Notes: generated from the letters alone by a model not told the origin. A DNA stretch of 64,000 bases from Anaerofilum hominis (GCF_014287275.1 NZ_JACONZ010000002.1:620001-684000); one strand, 5' to 3'. Numbered from the stretch's first letter, positions 51,732-60,184 are shown. Translations and numbers: made by a program.

Positions 51732-52619
51732 TTAGAATTCCAGCGCGTCGCGCTCGGTGACCTTGTTCACCACGGCGGAGAGCGCAAAGGAGAACAGGAA
51801 CACCAGCGCGCCGATGGCCATGCCGTAGCCGTAGGAAGAGTTGGTATAGGCCTGCTTGTACATATAGCTCAGCGCCACCTCAGAGGCGCCGTTGGGGTTG
51901 CCGTTGGTCATGGCCTTGACAAACAGAAAGGCCATATTGATGGTGGAGATGATGAAAAAGGTCAGGGTGGTGCGGATATTGGTCCAGATCAGCGGCAGCG
52001 TGATGCGGAAAAACTGGGTCACTCTGCCCGCGCCGTCCAGGTTGGCGCTCTCGTAAACGCTTTCGGGCACGCTGGACATGGAAGCCATGTACATGACCAT
52101 ATAATAGCCGATGGCCTGCCAGACCATGGCGATGATCAGGCTAGTCATCACCATGCCCTCGCCTTTCCAGAGGATCGCGACCTTTTCGGGAGAAAAAAGG
52201 GAAAGCAGGCTGTTGAGGATGCCGTTATTGGTGTCGTAGATGGCGGAGAAGATGGCCGAGATGACCACCACGGACAGGATATTGGGGACATAGAAGATCA
52301 CGCGGAAGAAATTTTGCCCTTTGATCTTTTCGCGGGTCAGGATGCCCGCAAAGACGAGCGCGAACCCAAAGGTCACGATGGTGACCACCACGATCAGCAG
52401 GATCGTGTTCTGTATCGAGCGGATGAAGTTTGCGTCCCCAAAGAGCTTTGTAAAGTTTTCAAGCCCGACAAACTCTTCGGTGGGGGAGTAGGCGCTGCGG
52501 CGGAACAGGGACATGCGAAAGACGTTAAGGGAGGGGATCACCATAAAGACGGTGAACAGAAGGACGGCCGGCGCCACGCAGAAAAACAAAAACCGCTTGC
52601 GGCCCTTGCCTTTTTCCAC
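51732..52619 (-). CDS. Sugar ABC transporter permease, MalF-like
   Basis: 295 residues, six helices, EAA loop VYESANLDGAGRVTQFFRITLPLIW (~residues 188-212). The N-terminal basic segment MEKGKGRKR and early helix are typical of the MalF partner in CUT1 importers. Lies 150 bp after the binding-protein gene across a strong hairpin that is likely to reduce its expression relative to that gene. ATG 52619 follows AAAGGAGATGAG. Confidence 0.94.
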   Translation of the reverse strand: MEKGKGRKRFLFFCVAPAVLLFTVFMVIPSLNVFRMSLFRRSAYSPTEEFVGLENFTKLFGDANFIRSIQNTILLIVVVTIVTFGFALVFAGILTREKIKGQNFFRVIFYVPNILSVVVISAIFSAIYDTNNGILNSLLSLFSPEKVAILWKGEGMVMTSLIIAMVWQAIGYYMVMYMASMSSVPESVYESANLDGAGRVTQFFRITLPLIWTNIRTTLTFFIISTINMAFLFVKAMTNGNPNGASEVALSYMYKQAYTNSSYGYGMAIGALVFLFSFALSAVVNKVTERDALEF

Positions 52620-52689
52620 GAGCTCATCTCCTTTCTGATAAAGGCGTGCGCGGACGCGGGGGCATTTTTTCCCGCATCCCGCTTCCCTG

Positions 52690-52733
52690 AAAAAAAGCGG
52701 CGGTGAGCAGGGGAACTGCTCACCGCCGCTTTT
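52690..52733 (-). terminator. Intercistronic terminator/attenuator between binding protein and permeases
   Basis: Perfect stem AGCGGCGGTGAGCAG / CTGCTCACCGCCGCT with a 5-nt loop, T-run of seven on the minus strand. Probably partial, since the permeases have no other promoter that I can see. Confidence 0.85.
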
Positions 52734-52769
52734 CCTGCTGTGTCGTTGCTTCAGCGGTATCGGCGGAGC

Positions 52770-54143
52770 TTATTTCAGCGCGCCGCGCAGCTGGTCGCTG
52801 GCATCCTTGACGCCGTCGATCCACTGCTGTTCGGTCATCGTGCCGGCCACCAGGCTGTTGACCGGGTCAAACCAGACGGTGCGGATGTCCAGCCCCTCGA
52901 TGGCGTCGGTGGCGGCAAAGTTGCCCATGGCGGCTTTAGCGCCGTTGTCGTAGATGGAGTAGAACAGCTGGTTATCCCCCTCCAGCTTGTCGGCGATGTT
53001 CAGCACCGGCTGGATGGCGGGAGTGGGCTCGCCGTCGGCATTTTTGGCACTTGCAAAGATCTCGCAGGCCACGTCGCTGTACAGGAAAGCGATGAACTGC
53101 TTGGCCGCGTCCGGGTTGGCCGCGCCGGCGGGGATCCAGGCCTGCTCAAACCAGGTATAGCTGTAGCCGTCGCCGCCGTCCTCCACTGCGGGCAGGGCGG
53201 TCATGCCCCATTTAAAGCCGTCGGCGCGGGGCGCTTTGGCCATCTCGCCCACGATCCAGGTGCCGTTGGGCATGAACAGGGCCTTGTTGTCCAGCACCAG
53301 CTGCTGGTTTTTGGTGAAGTCCTGGTCGTTGGCCTGCGCCGGGGTGGTGGGCTCGGTGTAAGAGGCCAGCTTGGCCACGATGTCAAAGCAGGTCTGGGCC
53401 TCCGGGGTATCCCAGATACCCTCCTCGTAATGGGTGGCCTTGTCGAAGAATTCAGCGCCGCCCACAGAGTACATCAGCGCGTAGAAGAACGCGTCGAAAT
53501 AGCCGGTGGTGGGGTAAGTGAACAGGCTGATCCCCTCTTCGGCGGCTTTGTCGCCCAGCTCCCACATCTCGTCCCAGGTGGTGGGCACCGACCAGCCCTT
53601 TTCCTCGAACAGGCCGGCGTTGTAGAACAGCCCGCAGGGAGAATAGAACATCGGGGCAAGATAGGTCTTGCCGTCGCCGTAGGGGTTGGTCAGGGAGGTC
53701 TCGGTAAAGCCGCCCGCGATCTTGTCGCTCACCTTGGCGCTCTCGCCGGGCACGGTCATGCTCAGCACGTCGGTGATGTCCAGCAGGGCGTTGTCCTTGA
53801 TAAAGGTCTCGGTCAGCGCGTCCTCGCGGCCGGTGGCCAGATGGACGACGTCGGGATAATTGCCGGCTTTCATCGCCGGGCCGATGACGTCCTCCAGGTT
53901 TTTGTCGGTGGTCAGCTCGACGTGGATGCCGGTCTCGGCCTCAAAGGCCGCGGCCACCTCTTTCCACATATCGCTGCCGTAGGCGGTCTCGATCGCGGCG
54001 ACCTTGATGGTCTGGGCGGCGCCGCCGCCGGCGCTGCCGCTGGAGACGGCGCTGCTGCCCGAGCCAGAGCCCGAGCCGCCGCAGCCGGCAAGCAGACTGG
54101 CTGCCATGACGGCGGCCATCGAGAGAGCAAGAAACTTTTTCAT
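52770..54143 (-). CDS. Sugar ABC transporter substrate-binding lipoprotein
   Basis: 457 residues. Signal with lipobox LLAGCG (Cys ~21), then a Gly/Ser-rich linker, then a type-1 CUT1 solute-binding fold: IKVAAIETAYGSDMWKEVAAAFEAETGIHVE, WDEMWELGDKAAEEG, FMPNGTWIVGEM, AKQFIAFLYSDVACEIFA. It captures a di- or oligosaccharide outside the membrane. First gene of the operon that ends with the GH112 phosphorylase, so Gal-beta-1,3-HexNAc disaccharides are the probable ligands. Promoter at 54227-54254; the divergent AraC gene probably controls it. Confidence 0.94.
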   Translation of the reverse strand: MKKFLALSMAAVMAASLLAGCGGSGSGSGSSAVSSGSAGGGAAQTIKVAAIETAYGSDMWKEVAAAFEAETGIHVELTTDKNLEDVIGPAMKAGNYPDVVHLATGREDALTETFIKDNALLDITDVLSMTVPGESAKVSDKIAGGFTETSLTNPYGDGKTYLAPMFYSPCGLFYNAGLFEEKGWSVPTTWDEMWELGDKAAEEGISLFTYPTTGYFDAFFYALMYSVGGAEFFDKATHYEEGIWDTPEAQTCFDIVAKLASYTEPTTPAQANDQDFTKNQQLVLDNKALFMPNGTWIVGEMAKAPRADGFKWGMTALPAVEDGGDGYSYTWFEQAWIPAGAANPDAAKQFIAFLYSDVACEIFASAKNADGEPTPAIQPVLNIADKLEGDNQLFYSIYDNGAKAAMGNFAATDAIEGLDIRTVWFDPVNSLVAGTMTEQQWIDGVKDASDQLRGALK

Positions 54144-54226
54144 CGGGTTTCCTCCTAGTTTCCTTTTCTGTGGGGGCCTGTGGACCAGGCCCGTGGCGGG
54201 GAATCCTGTTCCCCAATCGCACTTTC

Positions 54227-54254
54227 AGTATAATTCCTGTAAAGGGGGATTCAA
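54227..54254 (-). promoter_or_regulatory. Promoter of the ABC/GH112 operon
   Basis: On the minus strand TTGAAT (54254-54249), 16 nt, TATACT (54232-54227), about 84 nt before the binding-protein ATG. Confidence 0.55.
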
Positions 54255-54362
54255 ATTTCTTTCTTGCTTTGAATTTTAAAAATATTGCTTTAAAATAATA
54301 CCACAAAAACACAGCGGGAAAGAAAAGAATTTTAGGCAAAATACTTTGAAGTCAAACAGGGA

Positions 54363-54384
54363 CAAAAAGATAATCGTCTTTTTG
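54363..54384. promoter_or_regulatory. Perfect dyad between divergent promoters, candidate AraC-regulator site
   Basis: CAAAAAGA-TAATCG-TCTTTTTG, two 8-bp arms, lies between the two divergent promoters in an AT-rich region (54240-54480) that otherwise holds no gene. Confidence 0.5.
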
Positions 54385-54423
54385 CACATAAATACGGCCA
54401 TGAAATGAGTTTATATTGTACAC

Positions 54424-54452
54424 TTGTATCCAGCAAAAAAACGGTTTATAAT
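54424..54452 (+). promoter_or_regulatory. Promoter of the AraC-family regulator
   Basis: TTGTAT (54424-54429), 17 nt, perfect TATAAT (54447-54452). It places the transcription start near 54459, so the regulator must start downstream of this point. Confidence 0.72.
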
Positions 54453-54522
54453 AATGGAAACTGCTGGAAATTCCTGCAGCTTTTGTGCTCTTAGCAATAT
54501 TACTAAAAATGGGGCTGATCTT

Positions 54523-55380
54523 TTGAGCAATACGCGATATGCCATGCCGGGCCAGCCGGACAGCCGCATCAGCGCGCGGCTGCTGTATGTGACGACGTCA
54601 AAATATGAGGGGGACTGGAGCAGTATCCCCCACACCCATTATTTTGCCGAGTTTTTTTATGTGCTCTCGGGGCGCGGCCGTTTCCAGGTCGAGAGCGAGC
54701 AGTTTGAGGTGCGGGCCGACGACCTGATCATCGTCAACCCCAATATCGAGCACACGGAACTCAGCCTGGGGCAGAACCCGCTGGAATATATCGTGCTGGG
54801 CGTGGATAAGATGGCGTTCGATTTTGACGGGGCGGGCGCGGCGTACAGCGTTTACAACTACGGGGCGCAGCGCGACCGGCTGCTGTTTTATCTGCGGGAG
54901 ATGCTGCGGGAGATCGAGGGGCATGAAAAGGGCTATGAGGTGATCTGCCAGAACCTGCTGGAGGTGCTGGTGCTGAACATGATGCGCTCGGCGCATTTTG
55001 CCATGGCGCCGGTGGATAATCAAAAGACCAGCAAAGAGTGCAGCGCCGTCAAAAGGTACATCGACTCAAACTTCGGCGACGACATCACGCTGGACACACT
55101 GGCAAAGCGTACCCATCTGAACAAGTATTATCTGGTGCACGCCTTTACGCGGGCCAACGGGATCTCGCCCATCAACTATCTCATCGAGCGGCGGATCGAG
55201 GGGTCCAAACAGCTGCTGGAAAGCACCAACCACAATATCTCGCAGATCGCGCGGATCGTGGGGTTTTCCTCGCAGAGCTATTTTTCGCAGAGCTTTAAAC
55301 GGCTGACCGGCATGACCCCCGCCCAGTACCGCAAGCAAGCGCGGCAGGCGGACGTGGAAAAGGGCAAAAAAGAAGCGTGA
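54523..55380 (+). CDS. AraC-family transcriptional regulator
   Basis: 285 residues. N-terminal cupin-like ligand domain (~residues 20-115; PHTHYFAEFFYVLSGRGRFQVESEQFEVRADDLIIVNPNIEHTE) and C-terminal double helix-turn-helix (~185-275; YIDSNFGDDITLDTLAKRTHLNKYYLVHAFTRANGISPINYL and ISQIARIVGFSSQSYFSQSFKRLTGMTPAQYR). The start TTG 54523 follows GGGG by 8 nt and lies after the promoter; the open frame runs back to 54424 but that part overlaps the promoter. Divergent from the ABC/GH112 operon and most likely activates it when a disaccharide or its product is bound. Confidence 0.9.
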   Translation: MSNTRYAMPGQPDSRISARLLYVTTSKYEGDWSSIPHTHYFAEFFYVLSGRGRFQVESEQFEVRADDLIIVNPNIEHTELSLGQNPLEYIVLGVDKMAFDFDGAGAAYSVYNYGAQRDRLLFYLREMLREIEGHEKGYEVICQNLLEVLVLNMMRSAHFAMAPVDNQKTSKECSAVKRYIDSNFGDDITLDTLAKRTHLNKYYLVHAFTRANGISPINYLIERRIEGSKQLLESTNHNISQIARIVGFSSQSYFSQSFKRLTGMTPAQYRKQARQADVEKGKKEA

Positions 55381-55729
55381 AAGCAGGGCGGCAAGCGCGC
55401 CCGCACCGCGGCGCAGAAAGGCGCGCTTTTTCGAAAGCCATGTGCCGCGCGCGGCCGCTTTTCCCGGCGGCCGGCTGCGGCAAAAGGGGCTGACGCTCCC
55501 CGCGGCGATGTGTGCGCCCCCGGCGCCTTTTCGCCCCGGGGGTTTTCCCCCTTGGGGCGGTCCGCACGCAGCCCCGGAAAAGAGCGCGGCGCAGAAAAGT
55601 TCCGCCTTTGCGGGAGGGGAGACCGCCGGGCTCGGAAAGGATCCGGCCTGCGGCGGCACTGGAAAAAAAGGGCGGATAAGGGCAGGGGCGGGCATGCGCG
55701 CACAAGACCACCTGCCCGAAAACAGAAAG
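55381..55729. other. Intergenic region after the AraC regulator
   Basis: Very GC-rich, with long open frames on several strands but no ribosome sites or recognisable products. Nothing further seen. Confidence 0.5.
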
Positions 55730-55906
55730 CGGCGGCGGGAGACCCGCTCCCTGCCGCCGTTTTATTGTGGAGAGGCGCCCAAACGGGCGCCTCTCCGTGC
55801 CGCCTCAAAAACCCGATCCTACAATACGGGCACACCGCTTGCAAAAAAAGCGCGGTGTGCCCGTATTTTTGTCCCGGCAGGGCGCTGTGCGGGGCCGCCC
55901 TGCCGG
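55730..55906. repeat. Cluster of four consecutive stem-loops
   Basis: 55730-55763 CGGCGGCGGGAG / CTCCCTGCCGCCG then TTTT; 55769-55796 GGAGAGGCGCCC-AAAC-GGGCGCCTCTCC; 55823-55871 AATACGGGCACACCGC / GCGGTGTGCCCGTATT then TTTTG; 55874-55906 CCGGCAGGGCG / CGCCCTGCCGG. The first and third can terminate plus-strand transcription after the AraC gene. Confidence 0.82.
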
Positions 55907-55983
55907 CTGTTATTGCGCTGCGGGCCGCTGTCTGCCCCTGAGGCCTATGGCGAGGCCGTCAAGGCGGCCCTTTTTCACGCCCG

Positions 55984-58900
55984 TCAGTTGATGACGGTCT
56001 GCGTCTTGCCGATGCCCACCGCCGCGCCGGCCAGTTTGCGCCAGGTGTTGCAGCCGCAGATGCCGTCGGCGGAAAGGCCGTTGTTGCGCTGGAATGCTTT
56101 CAGGGCGCTCTCCGTGTTCGCCCCAAAGGCGCCGTCCAGGGTCTTGGTGCCATAGCCCAGCGCGTTGAGAGCGTCCTGCAGGATCAGCACATAGGTGCTG
56201 CGGCTGCCGCGGCGCACGGTGGGATAGCCGCTGGTGCCGCCGCAGGCGGGCCGGCCGTAGCGGCGGTCAAAGTGCACCCAGGTGGGGGTCATCGAGAGCG
56301 GCTCCACATAGCCCCAAACGCCCAGGTTGGAGGCCACCTGCCAGATGCGGCGGCGCTGCGCGCTGGTCAGCCGCTGCCCCACGTCGAACGCGACGCCCGC
56401 GTAGTGCTGGCTGGTGGTGCCGTGGCCGCCCTCCCAGATGCGCTTGAACGCATAGCCCACCGGGATGCCGCTGCCGTAGCTGCGGCGGGTCTGGTTCCAG
56501 CTCTCCATGGCGCGCACGGTGGTCCACAGGGTCGGGCTCTTGCTGCTGCCGCGGAACTCCCGCACCCGCAGCGTGGTGCCGTAAGAGTAGGGCATGGCCT
56601 CGCTCTCGTCCCGGTAATAGACCATCATGCGGTTTTCATACTCGTCGTAGACCCAGATCTTGGTCTTGGCGGTGGCGCGGCCGGTGAGGGTGAGGTAGTA
56701 ATTGTAGATCACGTCCCAGGTCTCGCGGTCCACAAAGCCGGTGACCGGCAGGCCGAAGCCCTCCTGAAACGCCATCACCGCGTCCCGGGTCCCCTCGTCA
56801 AAATAACCGTCCTGCCGCACAAAGTCCGCCGCGCAGTAGCGCTCGGCGATCTGGTTCATGTAGTATTGCAGCTCTTTCACGGCGGGGCCGGCGCTGCCGA
56901 CGGTGAGCACATAGCCCGGATAATCGCCGGTGGGGGTGTTGCCGATGCCGCCCGCGGAGGACAGCAGCTCGAACAGCATCTCCAGCATGGCGTCCCAGGT
57001 CTCTTTGTCCACCACACCGGTGACCGGGATATTGAATTCATCCTGGAAGGCCTCCACCGCAAGGCGGGTGTCCTCGTCGTAAAAGCCGGTGATCTCCACC
57101 TCGCGCAGGGCCGGGTAATACATCTCGCCCAGGGCCAGCATAAACTGGATGAACCGCACCGCCTGGCCCTCGGTGTTCTCCGCCACGGGGTGGCCCGGAT
57201 AGGGCTCGAACTGGTAGGCGATGACCGGGCCGTCGGTGGTGCGCAGCTTCTGGTAGGTGCTGTACAGCGCCTGCCAGGTGGCGGGGCCGATCACGCCGTC
57301 CGCGGACAGGTTGGCTACCCGCTGAAAGGCGACCACCGCCTCGCGGGTGGCGGGGCCGAAAATGCCGTCGTAGGCGATGCGCGGGACGGTGGTGTAATAG
57401 GCGGAGAGCAGATAGAGGTAAAACTGCGCCTCCTTGACCTTGATGCCCGTGCTGCCCACCCGCAGCGGGCTGCCCGGATAGACGCCCGGCGTCTCGTTCT
57501 GGTCCAGGATGCCGTTGATCTGGCTGGTGTAGACCTCGTACAGCTTGTTCCAGGTGGCGGGGCCGACGATGCCGTCCGCGGTCAGCGAGAACCTGGCCTG
57601 AAAGGCGCGCACGGCCGCCTCGGTGGCGCTGCCGAAAATGCCGTCCGGCGTCACGGCGGGAATGGCCGGATAAAAGTCGCTGAGCACCGACAGCCAGAAC
57701 TGCAGCTGGCGCACGCTGTTGCCGCGGCTGCCCACCTGCTGCAGGGTGCCGGGATATTTGCCGGGGAAGTTGACGTCCGAGTCGGAGATGTCCCCCTCGA
57801 TACTCTGGTAGTCGGCGTAAAGGCGGTCCCAGGTGGCGCGCCCCACCACACCGTCGTCCACCAGGCCGGCATGCTTCTGATACGCCCTGACCGCGGCGGT
57901 GGTGGAGGGGCCGAACACGCCGTCCACCGCCACGTCCGGCACCGAGGAGACGTAGCCCGATACGGTGGACAGCCAGAACTGCAGCTGGCGCACCGAGGCC
58001 CCGGTGCTGCCCTCGCGCAGGGCGGCGCCCGGATAGGTGCCCGCGGAGGGCTGGCCGCTGGGCTCTTCGCCCTCGCTGGTCAGCTCCGCCAGCTTTTTCA
58101 CCGAGGCGTAGATATAGCTGATCTTGTACCAGGTGGCGCGCCCCACCACACCGTCGGCGGTGAGGCTGAACTGCTTTTGAAATTTTTTCACCGTGCTCTC
58201 GGTATCGGTGCCGAACACCCCGTTCACGTTGGGAATGGTGCCCATGAAAGGATAGTTTTTCACGATGCGGTTGAGCTGGCGCTGGATGACGCGCACGGCG
58301 TCGCCGGTGCTGCCCACCCGCAGCGGGGTGCCGGGATAGCTCTCCTGCACGTCCTTGATGTTGTTGGTGGTGACCAGCTCGACGCTGTTGCCGTAATAAT
58401 AGCGCAGGATGCGGATGGCGCTGTAGCCCTGGTCGGCGAGACTTTTGGTGCCCCACTGCTTCATGCCCGGGCAGGTGACCGATTTGCCGTCGCAGTATTC
58501 GGCGTAATAGGGCTCGATGGTGCCCTCTTTGCGGATGTAGGTGTTAAAGACCTCGTCCACCACCTTGCTGATCGACTCAAAGATGTTGCGCCCGTGGACG
58601 TAATACTGGTCGTAGCTGGTGGAGTTGGTGATGTCAAAGTCGTAGCCCTTGCCCTTGCTGCGGTACCACTCGGTGAAAATGCGGTTCAGGGCCAGGCTGA
58701 TCTGGGCGTAGATGTTGGCTTTCAGCGCTTCCACCGGCCAGGTGGGATAGATCTCGCTGCTGGCCACGTTTTTGATGTAGTCGCGGAAAGGCACCGTCAC
58801 GTTGCGCGCGCTGGCCGCCGGGCGCCCCAGGTGAACGACGATCTTGTTGGGGATGACCACTTCGGTCAAAATGCGCTCGCACTGCACGGCGGGCTCGGCG

Positions 58901-59304
58901 CCGGTGCCGCCGTCGCCGGAAAAGAGCGCGTGCTCGGGGATATCGAAAATTTCGGGCGCGGCACGGAACTGCGCGTTCTCCTCCACCGGGATCATGTTGA
59001 GCTCGGCGAGGGAGTTTTCCCCGTCAAACACCTGCACCCCGCGCATGACGATGGGGTAGTAGCCCTCGTGGTCCACCGTGATGTCGTAGGTGGCATAGGG
59101 CAGCACCGAATCGTTGTTTTCGTCCAGCGAATAGCTTTTGTCGGGGGCGGTGAGGCGGATGGGGTCGGCATAGCCCGACTCGTCGGTGGTGACGTTTCGC
59201 GCGTCGCCGGTGCCGGACGAAGGCCGCACGCGGGCGGTCACGCCTGGCACCGGGAGGCCGTCGGTCGCCGAGCGGGAGAAAATCTGAAGAGTACCAATGC
59301 TCAT
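55984..59304 (-). CDS. Large cell-wall protein: SpoIID-like, peptidoglycan-binding repeats and M15 peptidase
   Basis: 1106 residues; the ATG follows AGGAGG by 9 nt. Parts in order: a carboxypeptidase-regulatory-like beta domain (~1-110); a SpoIID-like region (~165-310, VTVPFRDYIKNVASSEIYPTWPVEALKANIYAQ, but without the GHGxGxSQ end); six PG_binding_1 modules (~322-930), each opening YPG-x-x-L-x-x-GS-x-G and closing with DG-x-x-G-x-x-TW; an M15/VanY-like peptidase (~940-1020) with SQHYAGVAFDVGQ (~963-975) and WVHFD (~1009); and a last PG_binding_1 module (~1030-1095). No signal peptide is seen, which suggests release by another route or a forespore/mother-cell role. Probably remodels spore or cell-wall peptidoglycan. 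Confidence 0.85.
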   Translation of the reverse strand: MSIGTLQIFSRSATDGLPVPGVTARVRPSSGTGDARNVTTDESGYADPIRLTAPDKSYSLDENNDSVLPYATYDITVDHEGYYPIVMRGVQVFDGENSLAELNMIPVEENAQFRAAPEIFDIPEHALFSGDGGTGAEPAVQCERILTEVVIPNKIVVHLGRPAASARNVTVPFRDYIKNVASSEIYPTWPVEALKANIYAQISLALNRIFTEWYRSKGKGYDFDITNSTSYDQYYVHGRNIFESISKVVDEVFNTYIRKEGTIEPYYAEYCDGKSVTCPGMKQWGTKSLADQGYSAIRILRYYYGNSVELVTTNNIKDVQESYPGTPLRVGSTGDAVRVIQRQLNRIVKNYPFMGTIPNVNGVFGTDTESTVKKFQKQFSLTADGVVGRATWYKISYIYASVKKLAELTSEGEEPSGQPSAGTYPGAALREGSTGASVRQLQFWLSTVSGYVSSVPDVAVDGVFGPSTTAAVRAYQKHAGLVDDGVVGRATWDRLYADYQSIEGDISDSDVNFPGKYPGTLQQVGSRGNSVRQLQFWLSVLSDFYPAIPAVTPDGIFGSATEAAVRAFQARFSLTADGIVGPATWNKLYEVYTSQINGILDQNETPGVYPGSPLRVGSTGIKVKEAQFYLYLLSAYYTTVPRIAYDGIFGPATREAVVAFQRVANLSADGVIGPATWQALYSTYQKLRTTDGPVIAYQFEPYPGHPVAENTEGQAVRFIQFMLALGEMYYPALREVEITGFYDEDTRLAVEAFQDEFNIPVTGVVDKETWDAMLEMLFELLSSAGGIGNTPTGDYPGYVLTVGSAGPAVKELQYYMNQIAERYCAADFVRQDGYFDEGTRDAVMAFQEGFGLPVTGFVDRETWDVIYNYYLTLTGRATAKTKIWVYDEYENRMMVYYRDESEAMPYSYGTTLRVREFRGSSKSPTLWTTVRAMESWNQTRRSYGSGIPVGYAFKRIWEGGHGTTSQHYAGVAFDVGQRLTSAQRRRIWQVASNLGVWGYVEPLSMTPTWVHFDRRYGRPACGGTSGYPTVRRGSRSTYVLILQDALNALGYGTKTLDGAFGANTESALKAFQRNNGLSADGICGCNTWRKLAGAAVGIGKTQTVIN

Positions 59305-59549
59305 GAAGGCATTCCTCCTGAAAGTTTCGGCGGGGCGCAAAAGCGCCCGGGGCCGTTACCACAGGGTATGCGGGGACGGGGGAGGCCGCCACAGGGGCCT
59401 CAGCGGGGCGGGGGATGCTGCCGGGAAAAGAGAGCAAAAAAATCAAGCGCCCCGATGATGATTTTTTGGGCGGCAGGCGGTAAAGACCGAAATTTATCGA
59501 GAAAAACGCTCTCCGCACGATCCTGGCCGCCAGCGATCTCTGCTGCTTT
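59305..59549. other. Upstream region of the large cell-wall protein
   Basis: Contains the leader of the minus-strand gene; no gene and no strong hairpin seen. Confidence 0.5.
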
Positions 59550-59690
59550 GCTGTTTTTTACGGGCTTATTTCTTCTGTATCGGCGGCGTCAACAACATCA
59601 TCCGCAGGCCCCTGGGCTGCGCCAGCCAGCTGCGGCGCAACTCCGCTTTCGTGCTGCTGGCCTGCCGCTGGTACAGGTGCCTTGTCAGGC
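59550..59690 (+). pseudogene. Decayed fragment of a UMF1-type MFS gene
   Basis: The frame from 59564 reads AYFFCIGGVNNII, matching AYFFYIDGVNTII of the intact transporter at 30698-32059 (that gene, positions 31322-31280). Identical 13-nt strings GCTTATTTCTTCT and GCTGGTACAGGTG lie 116 nt apart here and 118 nt apart in the intact gene, after which a 17-nt deletion precedes a shared CCTTGTC. The frame is broken and no start, other helices or end remain. So this is the wreck of a related gene, the rest of which has been lost. Confidence 0.65.
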
Positions 59691-59917
59691 GCGGCCGCTC
59701 GGGAAACTCTTCTTTCATGATCGGGTCCCACTCAGAAAAATTTAGTTTCGGCAGGAGGGATCCTTTCTCTTCCAAAGTGAAGAAAGATGGCGGGATAAAA
59801 TTCTATCAATGTAAATTATAAAAGAGGATATGAAGAATGTGAAGTAATATTTGAAGAATTTAAATCTATGTTAAAGCCACTGAAAGACGGTTACACTGTT
59901 ACCATAGAGGTGAAGTC

Positions 59918-60142
59918 ATGGACAGTGGGCAATACGATAAGTATAAAAAGCTCGGGCTGAACATTGCCTACTATCGGCGGGACAGAGGCTATACGCAGGA
60001 ACAGCTCGCCGAGGCGCTGGGGCTGGACAGGACGACGATCAGCAAAGTGGAATCCGCGCTGAGCGGCGTGTCGTTGGACGTGCTTTTCGCCCTTTCCGAC
60101 CTGCTGGATGTGCCGGTAAAATGCTTTTTTGATTTTCGCTGA
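59918..60142 (+). CDS. Small XRE-family HTH regulator
   Basis: 74 residues, a single Cro/C1-type helix-turn-helix: LGLNIAYYRRDRGYTQEQLAEALGLDRTTISKVESALSGVSLDVLFALSDLLDVPV spans ~12-68. The ATG follows GAGGTGA by 5 nt, in an AT-rich segment (59770-59920) that probably holds its promoter. No partner gene is adjacent on this strand; a terminator follows directly. Could control the neighbouring large cell-wall gene or act elsewhere. Confidence 0.88.
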   Translation: MDSGQYDKYKKLGLNIAYYRRDRGYTQEQLAEALGLDRTTISKVESALSGVSLDVLFALSDLLDVPVKCFFDFR

Positions 60143-60149
60143 GGGCAAG

Positions 60150-60184
60150 AAAAAACTGACGGGGAAACGCCCGTCAGTTTTTTT
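60150..60184 (+). terminator. Terminator after the XRE gene
   Basis: AAAAAACTGACGGG-GAAA-CGCCCGTCAGTTTTTTT with a GNRA-like loop region. Confidence 0.93.

Noticed and set aside
56272..59745. 1157-codon open frame on the plus strand opposite the large cell-wall gene
   Set aside because: Antisense shadow of periodic PG-binding repeats; its own repetitive His/Gly/Val pattern mirrors the repeats on the other strand. Only its last part touches a real relic (59550-59690).
59566..59775. 69-codon minus-strand frame between the cell-wall gene and the XRE gene
   Set aside because: It lies opposite the decayed MFS fragment, has no motif, and its last codons coincide with the remnant; not supportable as a gene.
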